Part shown: positions 7,447-16,293 of the stretch, in pieces
Numbering within the stretch: the stretch's first letter is position 1
Layout of the letters: each line of letters opens with the position of its first letter
Source: Brumimicrobium glaciale
GTDB lineage: Bacteria > Bacteroidota > Bacteroidia > Flavobacteriales_D > Crocinitomicaceae
Length of the DNA: 64,000 nt
Assembly (NCBI RefSeq): GCF_004152935.1
Contig: NZ_SETE01000003.1
Location: 248,001-312,000 of the forward strand
Reading direction: 5' to 3'
The notes under the pieces: generated by a model
What the model was told of the DNA's origin: nothing
Databases searched by the model: none
What the model saw: the letters and a program-made list of their open reading frames with translations, nothing else
Made by a program: the position numbers and the translations under genes

Positions 7447-8703
7447 TTAATCATTAGGTTTTTCCACCTCATTTTCTTTAAAAGCAGAAGGAATTAAATC
7501 TGGAATTATTTTTAAAATCAGAGGCAATAAAATCAATCCACCAGGCAGCATAAAAATTGCTAAGGCAGGTAAAGATTTCGCTAAATCCTTAAATTGGGCT
7601 TTCACTTTCTCTTTTTCTTCTGCATCTAGCTCATGGTTGAAAGACTTATTTACCAAAAAGATTAATTCTTTACTTTCTCTTAATTCTTCAATGAATTTAT
7701 CTTTATTTCTTCCTAAAATCTTTATCCAGCGTTTAGAAAAATTTCCATAGAGTTGTTCATACGAAGAGCGTTCTTGCAGAAACGTAATTTGATGATTATT
7801 CTCCATCACAAATCTCTCAATCATTATAATTGAACGTTCCTTTTGCTCGTTATTTACGTTTAAATGCTTGCATAATCTATTGAGATAAACAATCTCTTCT
7901 CTCATTTCAGATAAGTCAGAATGAACAGTCAAAACTGCCATATCAACCAGGTAAAACTTATACAAATCATCATTTTCATCAGGTAAAACAATGTCCTCAA
8001 TGTATAATTCCTCGTCTTCTAATTTTTGTTTAAATTCTTTTCTGCTCTTGTCGTCCATGTTTGCCGAAGCAAGGTAAACGGTTAAAATTTGATCTTCAAT
8101 TTCTTGAATCTTATGATCCACTCTAGACATTATACCAATCGTATTTAAAGCGCCTAAGACAAAAGAATCATAACTCTCTTTAAGTTCTTTTTTGTTGATT
8201 ATAAATGAACGAAACGCCAACACATCTAAGTAAACCAGACTATTGTTTAAGTAATTAACCCACAATTGATTTCCAATAGTTTTCTTTAGGTGAACGCGTC
8301 TTTTGAGAATACTTTCCAACTTGATCCCATCGTTTTCCTTAAATAAAAGTTTAAGTACGTTCAAGGAAGCTTTGTTGTTATATTGCTCATAAAACTCCAA
8401 TAAAGAAGTGACAAATTCTTCTTTAATTACAGTTTCCTTCTCAGAAAGGTAAACCAAGAGTAAACATTCAAACAGTAGGAAAGTGGTTTTTTCATCGGTT
8501 GTCCATTTCTTTGAAATGTCGCTTTTAAAAAACAAGAACTCGCTTGGAAAGCCAAAAACAATTCCGGAATTAAAAAACACACTGTGCAGAAAGTTTTCTT
8601 TTGACACATAATCAGGCCTAGCAATCGACTCAAAATCAATCACGCCATCATTAATCAATGAAAAATACTTATCAATCCAATTTTTGGAACCCGGTTGCAT
8701 CAT
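7447..8703 (-). CDS. LETM1-related protein with TerB-like middle
   Basis: A protein of about 418 residues resembling the family annotated in flavobacteria as LETM1-related biofilm-associated protein. The C-terminal segment KAQFKDLAKSLPALAIFMLPGGLILLPLILKIIP looks like the LETM1 membrane region (hydrophobic stretch then IPDLIPSAF). The middle (about 190-310) is helical with repeated acidic segments of the TerB type (RVDHKIQEIEDQIL, LTVHSDLSEMREEI). I take the ATG at 8703 (MMQPGSKNWIDKYF) because family members begin with a similar N-terminus; a GTG at 8751 would add 16 residues. Location is probably membrane-associated. Molecular function is not established. Confidence 0.65.
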   Translation of the reverse strand: MMQPGSKNWIDKYFSLINDGVIDFESIARPDYVSKENFLHSVFFNSGIVFGFPSEFLFFKSDISKKWTTDEKTTFLLFECLLLVYLSEKETVIKEEFVTSLLEFYEQYNNKASLNVLKLLFKENDGIKLESILKRRVHLKKTIGNQLWVNYLNNSLVYLDVLAFRSFIINKKELKESYDSFVLGALNTIGIMSRVDHKIQEIEDQILTVYLASANMDDKSRKEFKQKLEDEELYIEDIVLPDENDDLYKFYLVDMAVLTVHSDLSEMREEIVYLNRLCKHLNVNNEQKERSIIMIERFVMENNHQITFLQERSSYEQLYGNFSKRWIKILGRNKDKFIEELRESKELIFLVNKSFNHELDAEEKEKVKAQFKDLAKSLPALAIFMLPGGLILLPLILKIIPDLIPSAFKENEVEKPND

Positions 8704-8845
8704 TTTTGAGCTATTCTGTAAATTAAAAGATAAAGATAGATAATTCTCCACTTTAATTTAAAAGTTTGACAAAATAAAAAATGTTGTCTAAACCTCTATC
8801 TTTTCTTATAATTGCAGTAATTCACTAAATTCCAAACAAACTAAG

Positions 8846-9676
8846 ATGTATAGATTCTGGATTATCATTGTTTTCTTACTTTTTACAATAAATGGACATT
8901 CACAGAAGAAAATTGCTTCTTTACCTCCTGCTTTAGTAGAAAGTTCTGCTCTAATTAAATACAAATGCTCATTTCTTACTTTAAATGATTCTGGAAATAA
9001 GGCAAAAATATTCGTTTTCAATAATAAAGGAAAAATCAAACACTCTTGCGTAATTAATAACGCTACAAATATAGATTGGGAAGCTTTGGCTTATGATGGT
9101 GAAACTTTTCTGTATATCGGAGACATTGGAAACAACGAAAACAAACGAAAAGACCTGGTTATTTATAAAGTTAAAATGAAAGATGTTCTTGAGAAAAACA
9201 GTGTCGAAGCCGTTAAAATTTCATTTAGTTATCCAGAACAAAATAGATTTCCACCTAATCAACCTGCGTTGTATTACGATGCAGAAGCGCTGATTGTAAA
9301 AGATAATCAATTAATGATTTTCACTAAAAACAGAACAGTTCCTTTTGATGGGATTTCTAAGGTTTATACGCTCCCAACAAAAGCGGGGACTTATGAAGCT
9401 TATTTAAATGACGATTTAAAACTTTTACCAACCAATTGGAAAGAGGAGAGTATTACTGATGCGACATATTTTGAGGGGGAATTATTTATTCTTACTTATT
9501 CTAAAATCTATAAGTTAGTTTGGAAAAATGGCAATTGGATTCAGAAAAAGGAATATCTCCACGATTCTTGGACGCAAAAAGAGGGAATTGCGGTTGATAA
9601 GAAATTTATCTATTTGACAGATGAAAATGAATCTGGCATATTTACAGGGAATTACCTCTACAAATTAAAGAAATGA
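8846..9676 (+). CDS. Secreted protein, predicted beta-propeller-like
   Basis: A 276-residue protein with an N-terminal Sec signal peptide (about 1-19, cleavage near GHSQ). The body contains WEALAYDGETFLYIGDIGNN and YDAEALIV, the DWE-A followed by GDIGNN pattern common in Bacteroidota secreted proteins that are thought to fold as a beta-propeller. There is no sorting domain at the C terminus, so it should stay in the periplasm. Its stop codon overlaps the start of the phosphatase gene (ATGA), so the two are translationally coupled. Ligand or substrate unknown. Confidence 0.65.
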   Translation: MYRFWIIIVFLLFTINGHSQKKIASLPPALVESSALIKYKCSFLTLNDSGNKAKIFVFNNKGKIKHSCVINNATNIDWEALAYDGETFLYIGDIGNNENKRKDLVIYKVKMKDVLEKNSVEAVKISFSYPEQNRFPPNQPALYYDAEALIVKDNQLMIFTKNRTVPFDGISKVYTLPTKAGTYEAYLNDDLKLLPTNWKEESITDATYFEGELFILTYSKIYKLVWKNGNWIQKKEYLHDSWTQKEGIAVDKKFIYLTDENESGIFTGNYLYKLKK

Positions 9677-10332
9677 TAGATTTCAAGAATATCGACACAG
9701 TAATTTTTGATATGGATGGAGTTTTAATTGACTCTGAACCGATGTGGAAAGCTGCTGAAATTAAAGTCTTTGCTACCATTGGAATTGATTTCATCAAAGT
9801 AGGAGGAGAAAAAACTGTCGGATTACGCATCGACGAAGTTATAGATTATTGGTATTCTAAATATCCATGGAAAAACAAATCCAAAGCACAAGTCGTTGAT
9901 GAAATCATGGAGGAAATGGTTAATGGAATTAAAGCCACTGGTCAACCCATGAAAGGTGTTGTTGAAATTCTTGAATACTTTAAATCGAAAGGGTTAAAGA
10001 TAGGATTAGCGAGTTCATCCCTACAGATTCTTATCGACACCAGCTTAGAAAAATTGGGAATAACTCATTACTTCGACAAAACATTTTCTGCTCAATATTG
10101 CACTTATGGCAAACCACATCCTGAAGTTTACATTAAAGCAGCCAATGAACTTGGAAGCGAACCACAAAACTGTTTGGTGATTGAAGATTCTTTGAATGGA
10201 GTAATCGCAGGAAAAGCAGCGAAAATGAATGTTGTGGCGGTTCCAGATGGATCACATACCATTTCTGAGCAATTAAAAGTGGCGGATTTACGGGTGGATA
10301 GTCTGGAGGAATTGTTGGTTATATTTTTATAA
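9673..10332 (+). CDS. hxpB: HAD-family sugar phosphatase, HxpB/YniC type
   Basis: A 219-residue HAD superfamily hydrolase of the beta-phosphoglucomutase/hexitol phosphatase subgroup. Motif I is FDMDGVLIDSEPMW (nucleophile D14 and acid D16), motif II is GLASSS, motif III is the Lys of YGKPHPEVY, and motif IV is IEDSLNG. The segment GLRIDEVIDYWYSKYPW matches E. coli HxpB (YniC), which dephosphorylates 2-deoxyglucose-6-P and hexitol phosphates. The start overlaps the stop of the upstream gene by 4 bp. The last codons and the stop codon lie inside a 58-bp perfect palindrome. Substrate range is inferred from the family. Confidence 0.85.
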   Translation: MIDFKNIDTVIFDMDGVLIDSEPMWKAAEIKVFATIGIDFIKVGGEKTVGLRIDEVIDYWYSKYPWKNKSKAQVVDEIMEEMVNGIKATGQPMKGVVEILEYFKSKGLKIGLASSSLQILIDTSLEKLGITHYFDKTFSAQYCTYGKPHPEVYIKAANELGSEPQNCLVIEDSLNGVIAGKAAKMNVVAVPDGSHTISEQLKVADLRVDSLEELLVIFL

Positions 10333-10379
10333 CACCGTAGCGGCGCAATGCATTGCGCCGCTACGGTGTTATAAAAATA
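10322..10379. repeat. 58-bp perfect palindrome, likely bidirectional terminator
   Basis: Two 29-bp arms with no loop, core CGGCGCAATG|CATTGCGCCG, flanked by ATAACACCGTAG on one side and its complement on the other, ending in A/T runs. It starts inside the phosphatase gene (stop codon 10330-10332) and ends 15 bp before the stop of hemL on the other strand, so it can end both transcripts. The centre shares the GTAG-GGCG pattern with the palindromes at 21709 and 33071. Confidence 0.9.
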
Positions 10380-10394
10380 ATTTATCGATAAATT

Positions 10395-11684
10395 TTACCC
10401 AAAAACCTCATCCAAAGCATTCTTAAACTGCTGTGCTGCATTTTCAAGAATCTCTTTTGTATGCACGTAAGAAATAAATCCTACTTCATATCCACTTGGT
10501 CCAACGTAAACATTACGCTCTAAAAGTGCTTTGTGTAATTTTTTAAATGGCGTCATATCAGTATCAATCTGAGAAGCACTTCTGATGGTTGTTTTATCAG
10601 AAAAAGCGATCCAGAAAATTGAACCAATGGTAACCAATGCAAAGTTATATCCTTTCTCTTTGGCGTGAGAGTTTATGCTATTCACCATAGTTTGTGTGCG
10701 CTGTTCTTGGTCTTCGTAAAAACCAGGACGACTACAAACTGTAAGTTGTGCTATTCCTGCTGACATTGCAACTGGATTTCCGCTTAATGTTCCCGCTTGA
10801 TAAACTGGACCATCTGGAGACACACTTTTCATGATGTGATTTTTTGCACCATACGCTCCAACTGGTAAACCACCACCGATGATTTTTCCGTAAGAAACGA
10901 TATCTGGAGCAATATCATAATATTCCGCAGCACCAGAAAATGCTACACGGAATCCAGAAATTACCTCATCAAAAAATAAGAGAACATTGTGTGCTGTACA
11001 AATTTCGCGAAGTTTCAACAAGAAAGATCTTTCTTGTAATAAAAGCCCGTTGTTGGCTGGAATTGGCTCTATAATAACACAAGCTAATTCATGAGCATAC
11101 GTTGCAAAAGCGGTTTCTAATGCTTCAACATCATTCAATGGAATTACAATTGTATCTGCAACTACATTTTCAGGTACACCTGCGCTTGAACTCAATCCTG
11201 TTGTTACCAAGCCAGAACCTGCATTCACCAATAATGAATCTACGTGTCCATGGTAACATCCTTCAAATTTCAATATTTTGTTTCTTCCTGTATACCCACG
11301 TGCCAGACGAATTCCTGACATTACCGCTTCAGTTCCAGAACTTACGAAACGAATTTTATCGATATAAGGATTACGAGATATAATAATTTCAGCAAGATCA
11401 TTTTCTAATCTTGTTGGTGCACCAAAACTGGTTCCATTGGCTAAATTATCAACGATGTTTTGGTGTACGTCTGGATAATTATGTCCTAAAATATGCGGAC
11501 CAAAACTACAACAGAAATCTATGAATTGATTTTCATCTTCATCCCATATATAAGGGCCTTTTCCTTTTTTTATAAATAAAGGAGCACCTTCTACCGCCTT
11601 AAAAGCACGAACTGGAGAGTTTACTCCACCAGGGAAATAGTTAAGCGCTTTTTCGTATAATTTTTCAGAATTCGAACGTTTCAT
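10395..11684 (-). CDS. hemL: Glutamate-1-semialdehyde 2,1-aminomutase
   Basis: A PLP enzyme that converts glutamate-1-semialdehyde to 5-aminolevulinate, the C5 entry to haem. Signatures are SPVRAF near the N terminus, SSGTEAVMSGIRLARG (phosphate binding), FDEVISGFR, and SYGKIIGGGLPVGAYG with the Schiff-base lysine at about K267 (E. coli K265). I take the ATG at 11682-11684 (MKRSNSEKLYEKA); a TTG 9 bp upstream is less likely. About 429 residues, matching the family. It is single and convergent with the phosphatase across the 58-bp palindrome. Confidence 0.97.
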   Translation of the reverse strand: MKRSNSEKLYEKALNYFPGGVNSPVRAFKAVEGAPLFIKKGKGPYIWDEDENQFIDFCCSFGPHILGHNYPDVHQNIVDNLANGTSFGAPTRLENDLAEIIISRNPYIDKIRFVSSGTEAVMSGIRLARGYTGRNKILKFEGCYHGHVDSLLVNAGSGLVTTGLSSSAGVPENVVADTIVIPLNDVEALETAFATYAHELACVIIEPIPANNGLLLQERSFLLKLREICTAHNVLLFFDEVISGFRVAFSGAAEYYDIAPDIVSYGKIIGGGLPVGAYGAKNHIMKSVSPDGPVYQAGTLSGNPVAMSAGIAQLTVCSRPGFYEDQEQRTQTMVNSINSHAKEKGYNFALVTIGSIFWIAFSDKTTIRSASQIDTDMTPFKKLHKALLERNVYVGPSGYEVGFISYVHTKEILENAAQQFKNALDEVFG

Positions 11685-11784
11685 TGACAACAATTTTTAT
11701 TTACTACAAATTTAGTGATTACTTAGGAGATTTGTGAGATTTTTCAATGAATAATACCAGATTGAATACTTAAATTAAAGTTTA

Positions 11785-11956
11785 GATAAATACAATTATA
11801 ACTTTCTTTAATTGTATTTATCTCTGTTTTAAAGATAGATAAATACAGATATAGTTTTTCCTATTTGTATTTATCTCCGTTTCAAAGACGATAAATACAG
11901 ATATAAAATTGTATATTTGTATTTATGTGGTAAATTCTCTTGATAAATACAGATAT
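11785..11956 (+). repeat. Tandem array of 52/53-bp palindromic units ahead of the AAA ATPase gene
   Basis: Forward half-sites GATAAATACA(G/A) begin at 11785, 11838, 11890 and 11942. Inverted half-sites TGTATTTATC (last copy ending G) lie at 11813, 11866 and 11918, each inside (A)ATTGTATTTATC or ATTTGTATTTATC. Both series repeat every 52-53 bp, and the spacers (TCTCYGTTT-AAAGA) are also conserved, so this is 3.3 copies of a palindromic unit. The last forward half-site overlaps the start codon of the ATPase (ATG at 11955). The -7 box at 11912-11919 is inside the last inverted half-site. An operator array is the simplest reading. Confidence 0.9.
11912..11919 (+). promoter_or_regulatory. -7 box (TATATTTG) inside the repeat array
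   Basis: TATATTTG matches TAnnTTTG exactly. The corresponding positions of the earlier unit read CCTATTTG, so only the last copy forms a consensus box. The ATG is 36 bp further on, a normal leader length. Confidence 0.55.
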
Positions 11957-13382
11957 GATAGGAAGAAAAGAACAGAAAAAACTGATGAATGGATTTCTTG
12001 ATAAAAAGAAATCTGCTTTTTTAGCTGTAACAGGCAGACGAAGGGTTGGAAAAACATATCTTATAGATGAAGTATATGACAATCATTTATGTCTGAGAAT
12101 AACAGGGATACAAGACGCCGACATACAAACGCAAATATATAATTTTACACAAAAAATAGCAGAATACTCAAAGCTGCCCATTGTGACTCCTCCTAACAAC
12201 TGGCAAGAAGTATTTTCACTGTTGAAAATTTATTTAGGGTCACTGCCAAAAACTAAAAAGCAGGTAATTTTCATTGACGAATTACCTTGGATAGCCACAA
12301 AGCGTTCTGGATTCATACAATTGTTAGCGCACTTATGGAATGATTATTTATCCAAAGAGAAACATTTTATCTTGGTGGTTTGTGGTTCTGCAACTTCTTG
12401 GATTACGGAAAAAATAGTAAATGATAAAGGTGGTTTTCACAACCGATTAGACCAAGCGATCCAACTAAAGCCATTTACTTTAAAAGAAACTAAAGATTTC
12501 TTGATGAAAAAAGAAATTAAGCTTACAGATCAAGCCATAACAGAAATATATATGGTCATGGGTGGTATTCCGTATTATTTAGATCAAATAAAAAAAGGAG
12601 AATCAGTAAGACAAATAATAGCGAGACTTTGTTTTGCTGAAAATGGAATTTTAAAAAATGAATACGTAAATCTATATAAAGCCCTGTTTGAAAACTCGGA
12701 CAATCATGAAGCTATAGTAGCAGCATTGGCAACTTCTCAAAGTGGTTTAACAAGAATACAAATCATTAGCAAATCCAAGGTGAAAGAAGGTGGCCCCTAT
12801 ACAAGAGCAATAAACGACTTATTGGTTTCGGGCTTTGTGGAAGAAGTGCTGCCTTATGGAAGAAGTAAGAGAGGAGCTTTATACCGATTGATAGACGAGT
12901 ACTCAGTCTTTTACCATAAATTTATTACCAAAAACAAGAAAAAAGGAAAAGAGATCTGGGCAACCTTGCACCAATCTCAGCAATATAAAATTTGGACAGG
13001 CTATGCTTTTGAAAACTTATGCCAACGCCATATTGATGAAATAAAAAATGTCTTGGGAATTTCAAGTGTTTACACCGAGCATTATTCTTTTAACAGTAAA
13101 ACAGATGGAAGCACACAATCCAATTACCAAATTGATTTGATAATTGATCGAAAAGACGACTGCATCAATTTGTGTGAATGTAAGTTTCACAATGGCGAAT
13201 TCACAATAACTAAAGAATATGCCGCAAAACTTAGAAACAGAAAACAAGCATTTATAGAAAGTACAAAAACAAAAAAGACAGTTTTCAATACCTTAATTAC
13301 TAATCACGGGGTTAAGGAAAACGAACATTTCTTGGATGTGATAGATGTGAGTTTCACAGTGAGTGATTTGATGAAGGGATAA
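11955..13382 (+). CDS. AAA ATPase with C-terminal DUF234 nuclease-like domain
   Basis: A protein of 475 residues from the ATG at 11955 (a TTG at 11940 would add MINTD, but those codons are repeat sequence). The N-terminal ATPase_2-type domain has Walker A GRRRVGKT (27-34), Walker B VIFIDELPW, the sensor-like VVCGSATSW and GGIPYYLDQI. The middle is a winged-helix region (SGLTRIQIISKS, GALYRLIDEYSVFYHKF). The C-terminal DUF234 domain has a PD-(D/E)xK-like core, QIDLIID followed by CECK. These archaeal-type ATPases are widespread accessory genes in Bacteroidota with no agreed function. The upstream repeat array is its most unusual feature. Confidence 0.85.
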   Translation: MIGRKEQKKLMNGFLDKKKSAFLAVTGRRRVGKTYLIDEVYDNHLCLRITGIQDADIQTQIYNFTQKIAEYSKLPIVTPPNNWQEVFSLLKIYLGSLPKTKKQVIFIDELPWIATKRSGFIQLLAHLWNDYLSKEKHFILVVCGSATSWITEKIVNDKGGFHNRLDQAIQLKPFTLKETKDFLMKKEIKLTDQAITEIYMVMGGIPYYLDQIKKGESVRQIIARLCFAENGILKNEYVNLYKALFENSDNHEAIVAALATSQSGLTRIQIISKSKVKEGGPYTRAINDLLVSGFVEEVLPYGRSKRGALYRLIDEYSVFYHKFITKNKKKGKEIWATLHQSQQYKIWTGYAFENLCQRHIDEIKNVLGISSVYTEHYSFNSKTDGSTQSNYQIDLIIDRKDDCINLCECKFHNGEFTITKEYAAKLRNRKQAFIESTKTKKTVFNTLITNHGVKENEHFLDVIDVSFTVSDLMKG

Positions 13383-13508
13383 AAGGGATAAATTTACTCG
13401 CTAGTTTTCCGCTAATACTCAACTCTCGTCCACATTTTCATAACTTTTATATCTATGACTACTAATATTTTTCCTATTTTCGGATTCTTTAATTAAAACA
13501 CTCCAATA

Positions 13509-14789
13509 ATGTCAGAATATAAAAACACACTTGCTTTTGCACAAGAAAAAGACCAAAATGATCCATTAAGAAAATGGCGTGATGAATTCTTTATTCCTGA
13601 CTTTCATGAAAAGCCTGTGGTTTACCTTACCGGAAACTCCTTAGGATTACAACCTAAAAGAACGCAAAAATACATTCAACAAGAATTAAATGATTGGGCG
13701 AAATATGGAGTTGAAGGGCATTTTGATGCTAAGAACCCATGGTTTTCTTACCATGAATTACTCACAGAAAAAGCAGCGAAAGTTGTTGGAGCAACTAGTA
13801 AAGAAGTTGTCATCACACATTCTTTAACTACGAACTTGCATTTATTGATGGTTTCATTTTATAAACCAGAAGGAAAACGCATCAAGATATTATGTGAAGG
13901 AAAAGCATTTCCATCTGATCAATATGCATTACAATCGCAAGTAAAATTCCACGGTTATTCAATTGATGAGTCAATCGTTGAAATCTTCCCAAGAGAAGGA
14001 GAACATTTAATCAGAAATGAGGATGTTATTGCCAAAATAAATGAAATAGGTGATGAATTAGCAATGGTCATGATTGGTGGAATGAACTATTACACTGGTC
14101 AACTTTTCGACATGAAATCCATCACTGAAGCAGGACATCAAGTCGGTGCAAAAGTTGGTTTTGATTTAGCACACGCAGCAGGAAATGTTGAACTTTCGCT
14201 TCACGATTGGAATGTCGATTTCGCAGCTTGGTGTACTTATAAATATATGAATTCTAGCCCAGGTGGAGTTGCCGGATTATTCGTTCACGAAAAACACGTA
14301 ACCAACGACGACTTACCTCGTTTTGCAGGTTGGTGGGGACACGACAAAGAAACACGATTCAAAATGCAACCTGAATTTCAACCCATTCAAAGTGCAGAAT
14401 CTTGGCAATTGAGTAACGCTCCAATTTTAGGAATGGCGGCTCACATGGCTTCTTTGGATATTTTTGAAGAAGTTGGAATGGAAGCCATCAGCAAAAAACG
14501 TGATGATTTAACCGCGTATTTAGAGTTTGTTATTCATGAAGTTTCAAAAGAATCAGAAAATGCAGATTTCGAAATAATTACGCCTAAGAATCCTGCAGAA
14601 AGAGGTTCTCAGCTGAGTATTTTAGCACACGGACAAGGAAAAGATTTATTTGACGCAATGGCAAAAGAAGGAGTCGTAGCAGATTGGCGAGAGCCAAACG
14701 TGATTAGAATCGCTCCAGTTCCATTGTATAATTCTTATGAAGATGTTTATCGTTTTGGAGAAATCTTGAAGAATTCAATCAAGAATTAA
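13509..14789 (+). CDS. kynU: Kynureninase
   Basis: A PLP enzyme of 426 residues that cleaves kynurenine to anthranilate and alanine in tryptophan breakdown. Signatures: YLTGNSLGLQPK at the N terminus, HSLTTNLHLLM, GFDLAHAAGNVEL with the PLP-ring Asp (about D219), and WCTYKYMNSSPGG with the Schiff-base lysine at about K245. The C-terminal GSQLSI and WREPNVIRIAPVPLYN are also typical. No other kyn or nad gene is near, so the product may serve NAD synthesis or catabolism. A dispersed repeat element begins just after the stop. Confidence 0.96.
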   Translation: MSEYKNTLAFAQEKDQNDPLRKWRDEFFIPDFHEKPVVYLTGNSLGLQPKRTQKYIQQELNDWAKYGVEGHFDAKNPWFSYHELLTEKAAKVVGATSKEVVITHSLTTNLHLLMVSFYKPEGKRIKILCEGKAFPSDQYALQSQVKFHGYSIDESIVEIFPREGEHLIRNEDVIAKINEIGDELAMVMIGGMNYYTGQLFDMKSITEAGHQVGAKVGFDLAHAAGNVELSLHDWNVDFAAWCTYKYMNSSPGGVAGLFVHEKHVTNDDLPRFAGWWGHDKETRFKMQPEFQPIQSAESWQLSNAPILGMAAHMASLDIFEEVGMEAISKKRDDLTAYLEFVIHEVSKESENADFEIITPKNPAERGSQLSILAHGQGKDLFDAMAKEGVVADWREPNVIRIAPVPLYNSYEDVYRFGEILKNSIKN

Positions 14790-15111
14790 TTAGGCGCTGT
14801 AATGGAACGCGGATGAAGCGGATCTCCGAACGCGGATTAACACGGATTTTTATTTTATTCGAAACAGTAAGTGTATTTATTCACCTGTGGTGAATCAGAT
14901 ACAAAAAGATCTGTGAAAACCCATGCTGCTTTAGCATCCGTGTCATTCGTGTTCCATTGCGCAAACCATACCTTGCAATAGAAAATAAATATTTTTTAAC
15001 TTCGATATTTAATATCAATTTTTACTATTACTTTTCATCTTTACTTGAATGAAACATAATACGTTCTACACGTTAATAATTAAACATTTATAATTAACAA
15101 TTAAAAGAACC
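14790..15111. other. Intergenic region kynU to saccharopine-dehydrogenase-like gene
   Basis: Apart from the repeat element (14794-14962), the remaining 150 bases are AT-rich with no consensus -7 box; a TACTTTTC at about 15029 is the nearest match. Confidence 0.5.
14794..14962. repeat. MITE-like fold-back element, copy 2 of the GCGCTGTAATGGAAC family
   Basis: The left end GCGCTGTAATGGAAC and right end GTTCCATTGCGC are inverted copies of each other with a small indel. Inside, GCGGAT/CACGGAT units on the left face ATCCGTGTCATTCGTG on the right. The left 58 bp match the copy at 4515-4574. There is no coding capacity; the element is 169 bp and lies 5 bp after kynU. Confidence 0.8.
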
Positions 15112-16188
15112 ATGATAAAGAAAATTGGTGTTTTAGGCTTAGGAAAAGTGGGTAGTTTAGTTGCTACTTTATTGAGTTCAAAGTATGAAGTAGAAGGAAT
15201 GGATCAGGCGAAATCTGATGAGGAATTTTCTTTTGAAGTTAAAATTGGCGATGTTTCTAAAGACGAGACTATTCGTGAATTTTTGAAAGACAAGCAAGCA
15301 ATCGTTTCCTGTTTGCCTTACTTTTTGAATATTAAAATTGCTCAAACGGCTGCAAATATGGGCGTTCATTACTTCGATTTAACGGAAGATGTGCCGACAC
15401 TGAATGCTATTCAAGAAATGGCGAAAGACAGTAAAGCAGTTATGGCGCCACAATGCGGACTAGCTCCTGGATTTATTGGAATTTTAGGTGCTGGATTGTA
15501 CAATCAATTCTCTGAAATTCGTTCTGTTAAACTGAGAGTTGGTGCTTTGCCTCTTCATCCTATGGGACAATTGGGGTACAGTTTTACTTGGAGTGCGGAT
15601 GGAGTTATCAATGAATACCTCAACGATGCTGAAGTAATTCACAATGGTGATCGAAAAATGGTGAGTTCACTTGACGATGTGGAATCTATCAACATCAACG
15701 GACGCCAATATGAAGCATTTTCTACTTCTGGTGGTTTAGGAACAATGTGCGCAACTTTAGACGGAAAAGTAGACACTTTGAACTACAAAACCATGAGGTA
15801 CCCTGGTCACCGCGATGGAATGAAATTATTCCTTTATGATCTTGGAATGAAAAACGACAGAAAAATAGCCAAAGAAATCTTGATGAACGCTTTGCCATTA
15901 GTAGACGATGATATCGTTTTGGTTTACGCCGCTGTAGAAGGAAAAATCGATGGTCAGTTAAGAAGAAAAGAATTCAGCGAATCATACAGAAACATCGAGA
16001 TAGAAGGTAAAGACTGGCGAGCAATTAGCTGGACTACAGCTTGTAGTATTTCTGCGGTAGTTGATTTAGTTTCAGAAGGAAAATTGAAAAATCAAGGTTT
16101 TATTAAGCAAGAAGAAATTCCTTTGGAATTATTTTTGGAATCGCATTTTGGATCTATGTATGAAAAACATAAGGACAAAAATAATTAA
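15112..16188 (+). CDS. Saccharopine dehydrogenase family protein
   Basis: A 358-residue enzyme with an N-terminal Rossmann fold (IGVLGLGKVGSLVATLL, residues 4-20), CLPYFLNIKIAQTAANMGVHYFDLTED typical of the saccharopine/homospermidine dehydrogenase family, and APQCGLAPGFIGILGAGL. The C-terminal substrate domain ends EIPLELFLES. The family includes lysine-pathway saccharopine dehydrogenases and less-defined oxidoreductases; a role in lysine breakdown is plausible in Bacteroidota but not shown by neighbours. It converges with ftsH across a strong terminator. Confidence 0.8.
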   Translation: MIKKIGVLGLGKVGSLVATLLSSKYEVEGMDQAKSDEEFSFEVKIGDVSKDETIREFLKDKQAIVSCLPYFLNIKIAQTAANMGVHYFDLTEDVPTLNAIQEMAKDSKAVMAPQCGLAPGFIGILGAGLYNQFSEIRSVKLRVGALPLHPMGQLGYSFTWSADGVINEYLNDAEVIHNGDRKMVSSLDDVESININGRQYEAFSTSGGLGTMCATLDGKVDTLNYKTMRYPGHRDGMKLFLYDLGMKNDRKIAKEILMNALPLVDDDIVLVYAAVEGKIDGQLRRKEFSESYRNIEIEGKDWRAISWTTACSISAVVDLVSEGKLKNQGFIKQEEIPLELFLESHFGSMYEKHKDKNN

Positions 16189-16293
16189 TTACGAAAAGAA
16201 CATTTGCTGAAATGTAACGAGGATATCGCATATCAACTAACCCGGATTTTAGGGATCTTTTTTCTTGAGAATAGATAACTCGGGATTAATTTT

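Noticed and set aside
11785-11956. CRISPR-like array
   Set aside because: Units are palindromic with conserved spacers, only 3.3 copies, and no cas gene is near; this fits an operator array, not CRISPR.
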